Assembly: GCA_015060625.1 (NCBI GenBank)
Contig: SUYC01000004.1
Location: 62,001-126,000 of the forward strand
Direction of reading: 5' to 3'
DNA: 64,000 bases
From: Xylanibacter ruminicola
GTDB lineage: Bacteria; Bacteroidota; Bacteroidia; Bacteroidales; Bacteroidaceae
Shown here: positions 8,916-15,669 of the stretch, in pieces
Numbering within the stretch: the first letter of the stretch is position 1
How the letters are laid out: every line of letters begins with the position of its first letter
Position numbers and translations under genes: made by a program
The notes under the pieces: generated by a model
The model's database searches: none
What the model was told of the DNA's origin: nothing
What the model saw: only the letters and a program-made list of their open reading frames with translations

Positions 8916-11900
8916 TCAGATTGACAGAATCTCCTGACAAATTGACAGAGCAGAAGCTACAGTAGGTATATCCGAAATAACCACCGAGCGCTTGCCTTTA
9001 CCCTCGCGGAAGTTGCACTTACGGGGATAGCGCGACACGTATTGTAGTATCTTACCAAAGGCCTCGCTTTGGAAGTAAGGACTATCGTCGCGGCTCACAA
9101 AGTAGAAGTACATCTTCTGCTGTTTCAGCATGATTTTCTCGATACCCAGCTGCTTACCGGCCACACGTAGCGGTACCACCAGAATCAGTTCCTCACTCAC
9201 TGCTGGTATGGCACCGAAACGGTCAACCAAGCGTTTGCGATAGGCATCCAGCTGCAACTCCAGTTGCGTACTGTTAGCCAGGTTGTCCAGCTCACGATAC
9301 AGTAGCATGCGCTCCGAATCGCTCGGCACGTACTGATCGGGGAAATACATCTCGATATCGCTATCCAAGGCACAATCATCCACCCAGGCGATATTACTAG
9401 TCTCACTAGCCGGGCTAGTTTTTCCAGCGGCAGAGTCTGCCGCTGAAGCTGCCGAATCGGCGGCCGCAGCAAATTCGGGTTCTTCGTTCTTTAGTTCGCT
9501 CATCGCCTGGTTCAAAATTTTCTGATAGGTTTCGTAACCCAGATCAGCGATAAAGCCACTCTGCTCGGAACCCAACAGATTGCCGGCACCTCGGATATCC
9601 AAATCCTGCATGGCGATATTGATGCCCGAACCGAGATCGGAGAAATTCTCGAGTGCCTCCAGGCGGCGACGACTCTCCTGATTGAGAGCCGAAAGTGGCG
9701 GCGCCAGCAGATAGCAGAAAGCCTTGCGGTTGCCTCGCCCCACACGTCCACGCATCTGGTGCAAGTCACTCAGTCCGAAGTTGTGAGCACCATTGATGAT
9801 GATGGTGTTGGCATTAGGTATGTCGATACCATTCTCAACGATGGTGGTTGAGAGCAGCACATCATAATCGTAATTGGAGAAATCGAGGATAATCTTTTCG
9901 AGTTCCTCGGGCTTCATCTGTCCATGCCCAATACATATACGAGCATCAGGCACATACTTCTGAATAATCTCAGCGATATGCTGCAGATCGGCAATGCGAT
10001 TATTCACGAAATACACCTGTCCGTTGCGACTCATCTCGAAGTTTACGGCCTCAGAGATGATTTCAGGACTGAAAGTATGAATCTCAGTCTGTATGGGATA
10101 GCGGTTAGGAGGCGGTGTCTGTATCACACTAAGGTCGCGCGCCCCCACCAATGAAAACTGTAGCGTACGTGGTATAGGCGTAGCACTCATCGTGAGAGTG
10201 TCAACCGAGGTTTTCATCTGGCGCAATTTCTCTTTGGTAGAGACACCAAACTTCTGCTCCTCGTCGATAATTAGTAGGCCCAGGTCCTTAAACTTCACGG
10301 TTTTACTGACCAGACGCTGGGTGCCGATGATAATATCTATCTTGCCTTCGGCCAAATCCTTTTGTATGCGGTTGGTATCTTTTGTGGTACGGGCACGTGT
10401 CAAGTAATCCACCGTTACAGGCATATCTTTCAAACGACCAGAGAACGTACGGAAATGCTGATAGGCCAATACCGTAGTGGGCACCAGCACAGCCACCTGC
10501 TTGCCATCTACAGCCGCCTTGAAAGCGGCACGTACAGCCACCTCGGTCTTACCGAACCCCACGTCACCACACACCAATCGGTCCATGGGGCGTGCCTTCT
10601 CCATATCGGCCTTCACGTCCTGTGTAGCTTTTAGCTGATCGGGCGTATCCTCATACAGGAACGAGGCCTCCAATTCGTGCTGCATATAAGAGTCGCGACT
10701 GAAGGCAAAACCCTTTTCTCTTCGACGCTTGGCATACAGTTTTATCAGATCTCTGGCAATCTCCTTAATGTGCTGCTTGGTGCGCTCCTTCAGGCGTTCC
10801 CACTGCCCCGTGCCCAGAGTTGAGAGTCGTGGTGCCTCGCCATTATCTTGCGACTTGTATTTGGCCACCTTATACAGCGAGTGGATAGATACGTAGATGG
10901 CATCACCATGCTGATAGGTAAGCTTTATCATCTCCTGATAACCATCTCCCTGCGGCATGCGTACCAGACCGCCGAATCGCCCCACGCCATGATCTACATG
11001 CACCACGTAGTCACCAATCTCAAACTGCTGTATCTCTTTCAGCGTCAGAGCCATTTTTCCACTACGGGCCTTGTCGCTCTTCAGGTTGTACTTATGGAAA
11101 CGGTCAAATATCTGATGGTCGGTAAAGAAGCACACCTTCAGGTCGTCGTCGATAAATCCCTCATGCAGCGTTTTCTCTACAGGCGTAAATCGTATCGCCG
11201 CATGTTCACCCTGGGTCTCTACCCGCTGGGCAAAAATATCTTTCAGACGTTCGTTCTGCTTGGCACTGTCAGCTAGGATATACACTTGATACCCCTTGTG
11301 CAGATAGTTGTCGAATGCTTGAAACAATATCTCGAAGTTCTTATGGAACAGCGGCTGAATGGTGATATTAAATCGGATAACCGTGCAATCTGACACCGAG
11401 GCACGATGCCCGAACTCGATACGTCGGAACCCTTCGGCCTGATGCATGAACTGCGGTCCTGTCACCAATGGCATTTCCTCCTGGAAGGCAGCATCGATAG
11501 CATCTCGCACGTACAGATAATCCTTAGTGGCAATAATGGTTTCCTTGGGCAACAACGAGAGGAATGGCTCCTGGGTAGCCTCATCGGCCTGCAGCTCGGG
11601 CACGATCTCCACCCTGTCGCGGTCGTCGAGCGAAAGCTGGTCCTCAACCTGGAAGGTACGAACGCTCTCTACATCATCGCCAAAAAAGTCGATACGGTAG
11701 GGGTACTCGCAGCTGTAGCTATACACATCGAGGATAGATCCACGCAGTGCAAACTGTCCGGGCTCGTACACATAGTCCACCTCACTAAAGCCCAAATCAC
11801 GCAACTGCTTGGTGATATTGCCAACAGGCACCTCCTGCCCTTTATCAATCACCACAGTACGGGCATTCAGCGTCTGCTTAGGCACAACCATCTCGGCCAG

Positions 11901-12296
11901 GGCCTCGGGGTAGGTAACGATGTACAGGGTGGTGGGTGATGGGTGTTGGTTGGTAGTGATTTGTGTTAATACCTCGGTGCGGAGGATCTGTGAGGCCGAA
12001 TCAAGCTGACCGTACTTGATGGCACGACGGTAGCTGCTGGGAAAGAACAGCACCTGTCGGGTGCCCAACAGCTGTGTCAGGTCATGATAAAAATAACCAG
12101 CTTCCTCAGCATCCTGCAGTACAAACAGGATTGGTGCCTTACACTTGGCAGCCAGACTACCAAACAACATCGGTGCGCTCGAGGCCAACAATCCCTCTAG
12201 GAAAATACGTTTTGTATCCGCATTTTCTATCTCATGAGCCAGCGCTGCCACCTGTGGCAACTTGGCATATACCTTCTCTAGTTCTTCTATCTTCAT
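8916..12296 (-). CDS. mfd: Transcription-repair coupling factor Mfd
   Basis: 1126 residues from the ATG at 12296 (MKIEELEKV). The longer ORF start is a TTG that lies upstream within the promoter, so it is rejected. Mfd removes stalled RNA polymerase and recruits UvrA. In order: UvrB-like module, RNA-polymerase interaction domain (VHVDHGVGRFGG), RecA-like motor with Walker A GDVGFGKTE and DEEQKFGV, then the TRG region ending LHQMRGRVGRGNRK and the C-terminal D7 domain. Oddity: between motor and D7 there is a low-complexity alanine/serine tract (AAAADSAASAADSAAGK) encoded by GC-rich repeats including the palindrome GCGGCAGAGTCTGCCGC. Confidence 0.97.
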   Translation of the reverse strand: MKIEELEKVYAKLPQVAALAHEIENADTKRIFLEGLLASSAPMLFGSLAAKCKAPILFVLQDAEEAGYFYHDLTQLLGTRQVLFFPSSYRRAIKYGQLDSASQILRTEVLTQITTNQHPSPTTLYIVTYPEALAEMVVPKQTLNARTVVIDKGQEVPVGNITKQLRDLGFSEVDYVYEPGQFALRGSILDVYSYSCEYPYRIDFFGDDVESVRTFQVEDQLSLDDRDRVEIVPELQADEATQEPFLSLLPKETIIATKDYLYVRDAIDAAFQEEMPLVTGPQFMHQAEGFRRIEFGHRASVSDCTVIRFNITIQPLFHKNFEILFQAFDNYLHKGYQVYILADSAKQNERLKDIFAQRVETQGEHAAIRFTPVEKTLHEGFIDDDLKVCFFTDHQIFDRFHKYNLKSDKARSGKMALTLKEIQQFEIGDYVVHVDHGVGRFGGLVRMPQGDGYQEMIKLTYQHGDAIYVSIHSLYKVAKYKSQDNGEAPRLSTLGTGQWERLKERTKQHIKEIARDLIKLYAKRRREKGFAFSRDSYMQHELEASFLYEDTPDQLKATQDVKADMEKARPMDRLVCGDVGFGKTEVAVRAAFKAAVDGKQVAVLVPTTVLAYQHFRTFSGRLKDMPVTVDYLTRARTTKDTNRIQKDLAEGKIDIIIGTQRLVSKTVKFKDLGLLIIDEEQKFGVSTKEKLRQMKTSVDTLTMSATPIPRTLQFSLVGARDLSVIQTPPPNRYPIQTEIHTFSPEIISEAVNFEMSRNGQVYFVNNRIADLQHIAEIIQKYVPDARICIGHGQMKPEELEKIILDFSNYDYDVLLSTTIVENGIDIPNANTIIINGAHNFGLSDLHQMRGRVGRGNRKAFCYLLAPPLSALNQESRRRLEALENFSDLGSGINIAMQDLDIRGAGNLLGSEQSGFIADLGYETYQKILNQAMSELKNEEPEFAAAADSAASAADSAAGKTSPASETSNIAWVDDCALDSDIEMYFPDQYVPSDSERMLLYRELDNLANSTQLELQLDAYRKRLVDRFGAIPAVSEELILVVPLRVAGKQLGIEKIMLKQQKMYFYFVSRDDSPYFQSEAFGKILQYVSRYPRKCNFREGKGKRSVVISDIPTVASALSICQEILSI

Positions 12297-12309
12297 TGTG
12301 ATTCGCGGA

Positions 12310-12317
12310 CAAAGATA
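12310..12317 (-). promoter_or_regulatory. -7 element (TATCTTTG) for mfd
   Basis: TATCTTTG on the minus strand 14 nt before the mfd ATG. The -33 position falls inside the inverted repeat at 12325-12393 and no TTTG is present there. Confidence 0.55.
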
Positions 12318-12324
12318 CAAAAAA

Positions 12325-12393
12325 AGGCACGAATAACGCGAATTTACACGAATTATTTTATTTTCTTCGCGTTAATTCGCGTATTTCGTGCCT
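12325..12393. repeat. Long inverted repeat A, unit ACGCGAATT, upstream of mfd
   Basis: Two arms of about 28 nt (AGGCACGAATAACGCGAATT and its near reverse complement) with about four mismatches around an AT-rich centre. Each arm is itself a tandem of a 9-10 nt unit (xCGAATTxAC). It ends 7 nt from the mfd -7 element. The same design is seen upstream of dnaX and pgk. Confidence 0.8.
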
Positions 12394-12437
12394 AAACACA
12401 CACAGGCGCTACCCGATTTCTTCGACGAGCGAAGCGT

Positions 12438-12539
12438 TTACACGATTTGTACGCCTGCGGCAGTTGCACCCACTGCACCTAACAATGCGGTAATCACTGC
12501 CACCACGATCTTCGCAATCGTCTTCCAATGTCTCAACAT
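12438..12539 (-). CDS. Smalltalk-type small protein (33 aa)
   Basis: This is too short for the ORF track. ATG at 12539, good Shine-Dalgarno (AAAGGAGGAATT before the ATG), and a 33-residue product starting MLRHWKTIAKIVVAVITALL and ending in VQIV. A basic N-terminus, a single hydrophobic helix with small residues and the position right after an HU-like gene match the Bacteroidetes family annotated as 'smalltalk protein'. Function is unknown. It is probably membrane-inserted and could be a holin-like or signalling peptide, but that is speculation. It lies 77 nt downstream of the HU-like gene, with a stable hairpin between them. Confidence 0.75.
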   Translation of the reverse strand: MLRHWKTIAKIVVAVITALLGAVGATAAGVQIV

Positions 12540-12590
12540 AATTCCTCCTTTCCTTTTTCAATTTTTTAATTTTTCAATTTTTTAATTTTT

Positions 12591-12618
12591 AAAGTTCAGG
12601 GCCGAAGCCCCAAACTTT
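12591..12618 (-). promoter_or_regulatory. UUCG-capped hairpin between HU-like gene and smalltalk
   Basis: On the minus strand AAAGTT...AACTTT outer pairs and GGGC-TTCG-GCCC inner pairs form a hairpin with the very stable C(UUCG)G tetraloop. It overlaps the HU-like stop codon and is followed by an A-rich, not T-rich, stretch, so it is not a standard intrinsic terminator. It could protect or separate the two messages. Confidence 0.65.
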
Positions 12619-13144
12619 AATCACCGTTCGGACCGTCGCTGGGCTCGTTACTGCCGTTGCCGCCAGTGTTGCCACCGTTGCTGGGCTGAGTGTTGCCACC
12701 GTTACCACCGTTGCTGGGCTTAGTGGTATCGACGTCGTTCTTAGGCGCCTCCAGCACACTGCAACCGGTAATAAAGGTCTTCTGCATCACACCGCTACCA
12801 TCCTTCTTCACCTCGGGCTGAAACAGCACGTGCAAGCCTTTGATGTTCTTGCCGATGCTGAAGTCGGCAGCGCTGTCAGCGCCCTCACCATGGATACCGA
12901 TCTTAAACGAGCCAAAGCCGTTCAGCTTCACGCGCTTGGAATCCTGCAACTGGTCGGCCATCGTCTCGATGAGCTCACTGATCACAGCCACGATATCTGC
13001 CTTTTTCAAGGTACAGTTACGCTGCATGATAGTGGCCAGCGCATCGGTATCGACAGTCTGGGTGATCACGGCTCGTGGATACCACTTACCATACCCCTTG
13101 GCTTTGGGCGACGTTACCTGCGATAATCTGTAAAGTACAGACAT
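12617..13144 (-). CDS. HU-related DNA-binding protein with Gly/Asn-rich tail
   Basis: 175 residues with an AGGAGG Shine-Dalgarno. The first ~125 residues match the HU-related family of Bacteroidetes (ADIVAVISELIETMADQLQD, then VKLNGFGSFKIGI, then DFSIGKNIKGLHVLFQPE). These are longer than classical HU and carry an N-terminal extension. HU proteins bend and compact DNA. The C-terminus is a disordered tail of NGGN and PSNGG repeats ending in GPNGD. The position before smalltalk and near a primase-helicase and a cell-wall hydrolase is the recurrent context of this family in Bacteroidetes accessory modules. Confidence 0.85.
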   Translation of the reverse strand: MSVLYRLSQVTSPKAKGYGKWYPRAVITQTVDTDALATIMQRNCTLKKADIVAVISELIETMADQLQDSKRVKLNGFGSFKIGIHGEGADSAADFSIGKNIKGLHVLFQPEVKKDGSGVMQKTFITGCSVLEAPKNDVDTTKPSNGGNGGNTQPSNGGNTGGNGSNEPSDGPNGD

Positions 13145-13245
13145 ATTGCTCCTCCTTTCTTTACTCGGGATTCACATCCCTACTGCGTTAATTACTACTT
13201 AGGGCAGGAGTTTCCTGCTTGCAGCATCATTTTTCAAATGCACTG

Positions 13246-13277
13246 CAAAGATACAATATTTTTAACCCTTTTCCAAG
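13246..13277 (-). promoter_or_regulatory. Promoter of the HU-like/smalltalk pair
   Basis: On the minus strand CTTG (13277-13274), 20 nt, then TATCTTTG (13253-13246): a near-consensus Bacteroidetes promoter about 100 nt before the HU-like ATG. Confidence 0.65.
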
Positions 13278-13316
13278 AAAACTGCCATTTGGTAGTTAGC
13301 CAAAATAATTCTTTCA

Positions 13317-13342
13317 TTTTCTTTCTGTCACCAGAAAGAAAA
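13317..13342. repeat. Perfect 11-bp hairpin TTTTCTTTCTG/CAGAAAGAAAA
   Basis: TTTTCTTTCTG, a 4-nt loop, then CAGAAAGAAAA. It lies downstream of the 13396 gene and upstream of the HU promoter. On either strand the 3' side is A-rich rather than T-rich, so it is not an obvious intrinsic terminator. The rest of the 250-nt gap shows nothing else. Confidence 0.6.
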
Positions 13343-13395
13343 CCGAAACAAAAGAAAGAGTGCAAAAACGTCCTGAGCTCAGAGGCCGGAAACAA

Positions 13396-14196
13396 TTACT
13401 TAAAATCTGCGGATTGGTAGTAGCAGAGGTTTTCGCCTTTTTCGTGGTGTTTGGTGTTCTCGGCGGTGATGCGTATCTGGTGGATGTCGGTATCGTCGTT
13501 ACGCACCTTGTAGTCGAGCATCATCAGGAATGCACCCATCTTCTGATTGCCGTATTGCTCGGTCATATTCTGGATGCTCAGAATCTTTACCTCCTGACCA
13601 TCTACAAACGCCTGCACCTTGAAATCCTCCAGCTTCACCGAATAGTCGATCACACCATTGTTGTTGTCGCGATACAGCTTTTCGTCGTATTTCATCGCCT
13701 CGGTAGCACTCATCGGACGTGTGTAAACCATCAGCGCATTAGTGCCTGTGGGACAGAATGCCGTAGTGCCATACAGTTCAAGTCGGTGATAGCGAGGGTT
13801 GATAGTCAGATCCTTGTCGGCCATGATATTCCAAGCCCAGAACTCCAGTCTTCGCTCCTGCTCGGGCAGCTTACTGAATCTAACGTACTCATCCCACCTT
13901 ACAGCCGTAAGAGCCATATACCGACCAGGTTTAACGTTGGCGATACAGTAATAACCGGCACTATCGGTAGATGCACTATCCACAGCATGAAAATGCTTGT
14001 CCATCAGCATCACCGCACAGTGACTGACAGGCTTGCCATCAAAATCAGTAACATGGCCCGATATCTTAACCCGCTGCTGCGCCATGCCCGTCATACAGCC
14101 CGCAGTCAGCAGCATCCATAAAAACAGTTTTTTCAGATGTTTTGCTATCCCAAATCCAATGCCCTTGTTAGCACCTGTAACTAATACCGTTTTCAT
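13396..14196 (-). CDS. Secreted carboxypeptidase-regulatory-like protein with SDR-derived N-terminus
   Basis: 266 residues with two unlike parts. Residues 1-21 (MKTVLVTGANKGIGFGIAKH) are the exact start of a short-chain dehydrogenase, including the TGxxxGIG nucleotide-binding motif. From residue 22 the sequence is a signal peptide h-region (LFLWMLLTAGCMTGMAQQ) and a carboxypeptidase-regulatory-like beta domain (VKISGHVTDFDGKPV), then a C-terminal domain I do not recognise. The natural start of the secreted protein seems to have been replaced by the SDR 5' end through a deletion or rearrangement, since no other ATG would leave a full signal peptide. It follows the 14214 gene by 17 nt, so co-transcription is likely. 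Confidence 0.6.
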   Translation of the reverse strand: MKTVLVTGANKGIGFGIAKHLKKLFLWMLLTAGCMTGMAQQRVKISGHVTDFDGKPVSHCAVMLMDKHFHAVDSASTDSAGYYCIANVKPGRYMALTAVRWDEYVRFSKLPEQERRLEFWAWNIMADKDLTINPRYHRLELYGTTAFCPTGTNALMVYTRPMSATEAMKYDEKLYRDNNNGVIDYSVKLEDFKVQAFVDGQEVKILSIQNMTEQYGNQKMGAFLMMLDYKVRNDDTDIHQIRITAENTKHHEKGENLCYYQSADFK

Positions 14197-14213
14197 AATC
14201 CTATTTAAGTTTT

Positions 14214-15263
14214 CTACATCGTACCATCATTGGCAGAGCTATCGTCGCCTTCATACACACCCCAGCGGCGAGTAGCCCATACTATATTCTTAATCTCTAT
14301 GCTTTGCGATCCCATCAGGTTAGTGAGTTTCGACTGCGTCATATCGCAAGGCCACCCATTATAAAAGTAGTTATACTGCTCAGAATTGGTGACTTTAGCA
14401 TCGCTATAATCTATCGAATCGATGGTATGGTTCATCTCGTCAAGATGCTTGTCGCTTACTATTTTGTTGAAATACAACTTCAATAGATCCTTTACCTCAT
14501 TCTTTGGAATGGTGGTTTCAGATACGCTATGCACAAAATAATCGTCTTCAAATCCGTAGTCATCATCAGTCTTACCATAACTTGCAACTGTTACGGTATG
14601 CTGTGGATATCCATTGTCCGAAGGCTCGTCGTCTTCTACCTTACCTATCGGTAGCGACTTACCATGTAACAAGAACAACAACTGCAGGTCTTCGCAGTTG
14701 TTCAAAAATGCCTTTTCGTTAACAAAGATGCTTGATATTTGTGCTTCAAAGCGCTGACGAGGAAACACTTCGCTCATCGCAGGAATATTAGCATAGATGG
14801 AATCGAATACAACCTTGGTTGCGGTTTTCATGAATTGTCTTACCTCAGCCCAGTTCTTTATGTGCTCAATAGTGCCATATTCGTCTGTAGAGAACAGTAC
14901 CTTCACATCGCCCATCTTTTCCATTACCGACTGCATCGCGCGTGTCATCAGCGAGTCTTTAAAGTCAACGGTAGTGTTCAGTGTATTATACTCTATCAGA
15001 TATCCTTTCGCGGTAGAGTCGACTACTACCAACTGCACATCGCTCTTGATGTAGTGGTCAACGATGGTATCATTGTTTTCCACCTTAGCCTTGTAGTCCT
15101 GATACTGATAGCACATGGTGTCGTTCTTGCAGAAAAATGCAATAACATTAACTACCGAATCCTGACTGGCCTGTTGGGCAGTCATCACTTGGGCTGCAAT
15201 AGGCAGAGCGCACAATTGCAGTGCAAGTGCCATAACGGCACGTAAAATATTTTTCTTATTCAT
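14214..15263 (-). CDS. Secreted protein of unknown function
   Basis: 349 residues from the ATG at 15263 (MNKKNILRAVMALALQLC), which gives a clean signal peptide cut near PIAAQ; the longer ORF adds five residues and is less likely. The mature part is acidic, with conserved-looking blocks such as GYLIEYNTLNTTVDFKDSL and LLKLYFNKIVSDKHLDEMNH. I recognise no domain. It is the first gene of a probable two-gene operon with the chimeric regulatory-like protein and has a consensus promoter. Periplasmic or surface location is inferred from the signal peptide. Confidence 0.7.
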   Translation of the reverse strand: MNKKNILRAVMALALQLCALPIAAQVMTAQQASQDSVVNVIAFFCKNDTMCYQYQDYKAKVENNDTIVDHYIKSDVQLVVVDSTAKGYLIEYNTLNTTVDFKDSLMTRAMQSVMEKMGDVKVLFSTDEYGTIEHIKNWAEVRQFMKTATKVVFDSIYANIPAMSEVFPRQRFEAQISSIFVNEKAFLNNCEDLQLLFLLHGKSLPIGKVEDDEPSDNGYPQHTVTVASYGKTDDDYGFEDDYFVHSVSETTIPKNEVKDLLKLYFNKIVSDKHLDEMNHTIDSIDYSDAKVTNSEQYNYFYNGWPCDMTQSKLTNLMGSQSIEIKNIVWATRRWGVYEGDDSSANDGTM

Positions 15264-15308
15264 AATACAATTTGCCAATTAATTATGGTAGGCTTATTAT
15301 TCCGCCCG

Positions 15309-15340
15309 CAAAGGTACACAAAATTCTTCATTCCGCCAAA
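15309..15340 (-). promoter_or_regulatory. Consensus promoter TTTG-N20-TACCTTTG
   Basis: On the minus strand TTTG (15340-15337), exactly 20 nt, TACCTTTG (15316-15309), about 45 nt upstream of the start at 15263. A full match to the Bacteroidetes consensus. Confidence 0.85.
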
Positions 15341-15363
15341 TGTTTTGCAAGAAATCATTTCAA

Positions 15364-15394
15364 AGAAAAAGGCTGATCCCCTAAGAATCAGCCC
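15364..15394 (-). terminator. Intrinsic terminator of the primase-helicase operon
   Basis: On the minus strand GGCTGAT, 9-nt loop, ATCAGCC, then TTTTTC. It lies after the zinc-ribbon gene and the tandem repeat and is oriented to end the M15-to-zinc-ribbon transcript. Confidence 0.75.
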
Positions 15395-15410
15395 TTGCAG
15401 TGGCAAAAAT

Positions 15411-15497
15411 AAAAAGTAGCTTTTGGGCGCACGAAAAGCTACTTTTTGATGAGTGAAAAGTTACTTTTCGGAGGGCGAAAAGCTACTTTTTGTTGGG
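15411..15497. repeat. Four tandem AAAAGcTACTTTT palindromic units
   Basis: Four units of about 22 nt share a core AAAAG-nnn-CTTTT: AAAAAGTAGCTTTT, GAAAAGCTACTTTTT, GAAAAGTTACTTTTC, GAAAAGCTACTTTTT, separated by 7-8 nt linkers (GGGCGCAC, GATGAGT, GGAGGGC). Any unit, or pairs of units, can fold into hairpins. The last unit contains the stop codon of the zinc-ribbon gene. Confidence 0.8.
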
Positions 15498-15668
15498 ATG
15501 GTGGTGGCGGGCCTCCAAGTCGCGCAGGATGCGCCGGTCGCGACTGGGCTTTACGTAGTACAGCCACTTGCAGTGGTTGCACACACGGCGGTAGGTGCCC
15601 GTCTTCATACGTTCTAATTTGCTGCGCGGCAGCGTTTGCCCGCAACGCGTACAAGTTATGTACTCCAT
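15483..15668 (-). CDS. Small zinc-ribbon protein (61 aa)
   Basis: 61 residues starting MEYITCTRCGQTLP from the ATG at 15668, one base past the primase-helicase stop (TAATATG arrangement), so translation is coupled. The longer ORF version reads through that gene and is rejected. Two CxxC pairs (CTRC and CNHC) and a basic C-terminus (KPSRDRRILRDLEARHHH) point to a zinc-binding nucleic-acid protein. Small ribbons like this often accompany phage-type primases. No closer family is recognised. Its stop lies in the tandem palindrome array. Confidence 0.7.
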   Translation of the reverse strand: MEYITCTRCGQTLPRSKLERMKTGTYRRVCNHCKWLYYVKPSRDRRILRDLEARHHHPNKK

Positions 15669-15669
15669 A

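Noticed and set aside
11406-11939. 177-aa plus-strand ORF within mfd
   Set aside because: Antisense shadow of mfd.
12388-12585. 65-aa plus-strand ORF
   Set aside because: Covers the smalltalk gene on the other strand, which has a Shine-Dalgarno and context.
15411-15497. The tandem AAAAGCTACTTTT units as a CRISPR array
   Set aside because: The repeats are short palindromes with linkers of 7-8 nt, far too short to be spacers.
15439-15654. 71-aa minus-strand ORF overlapping the zinc-ribbon gene
   Set aside because: Different frame, Pro/Gln-rich, no start context; the zinc-ribbon frame has two CxxC pairs and sits one base after the primase stop.
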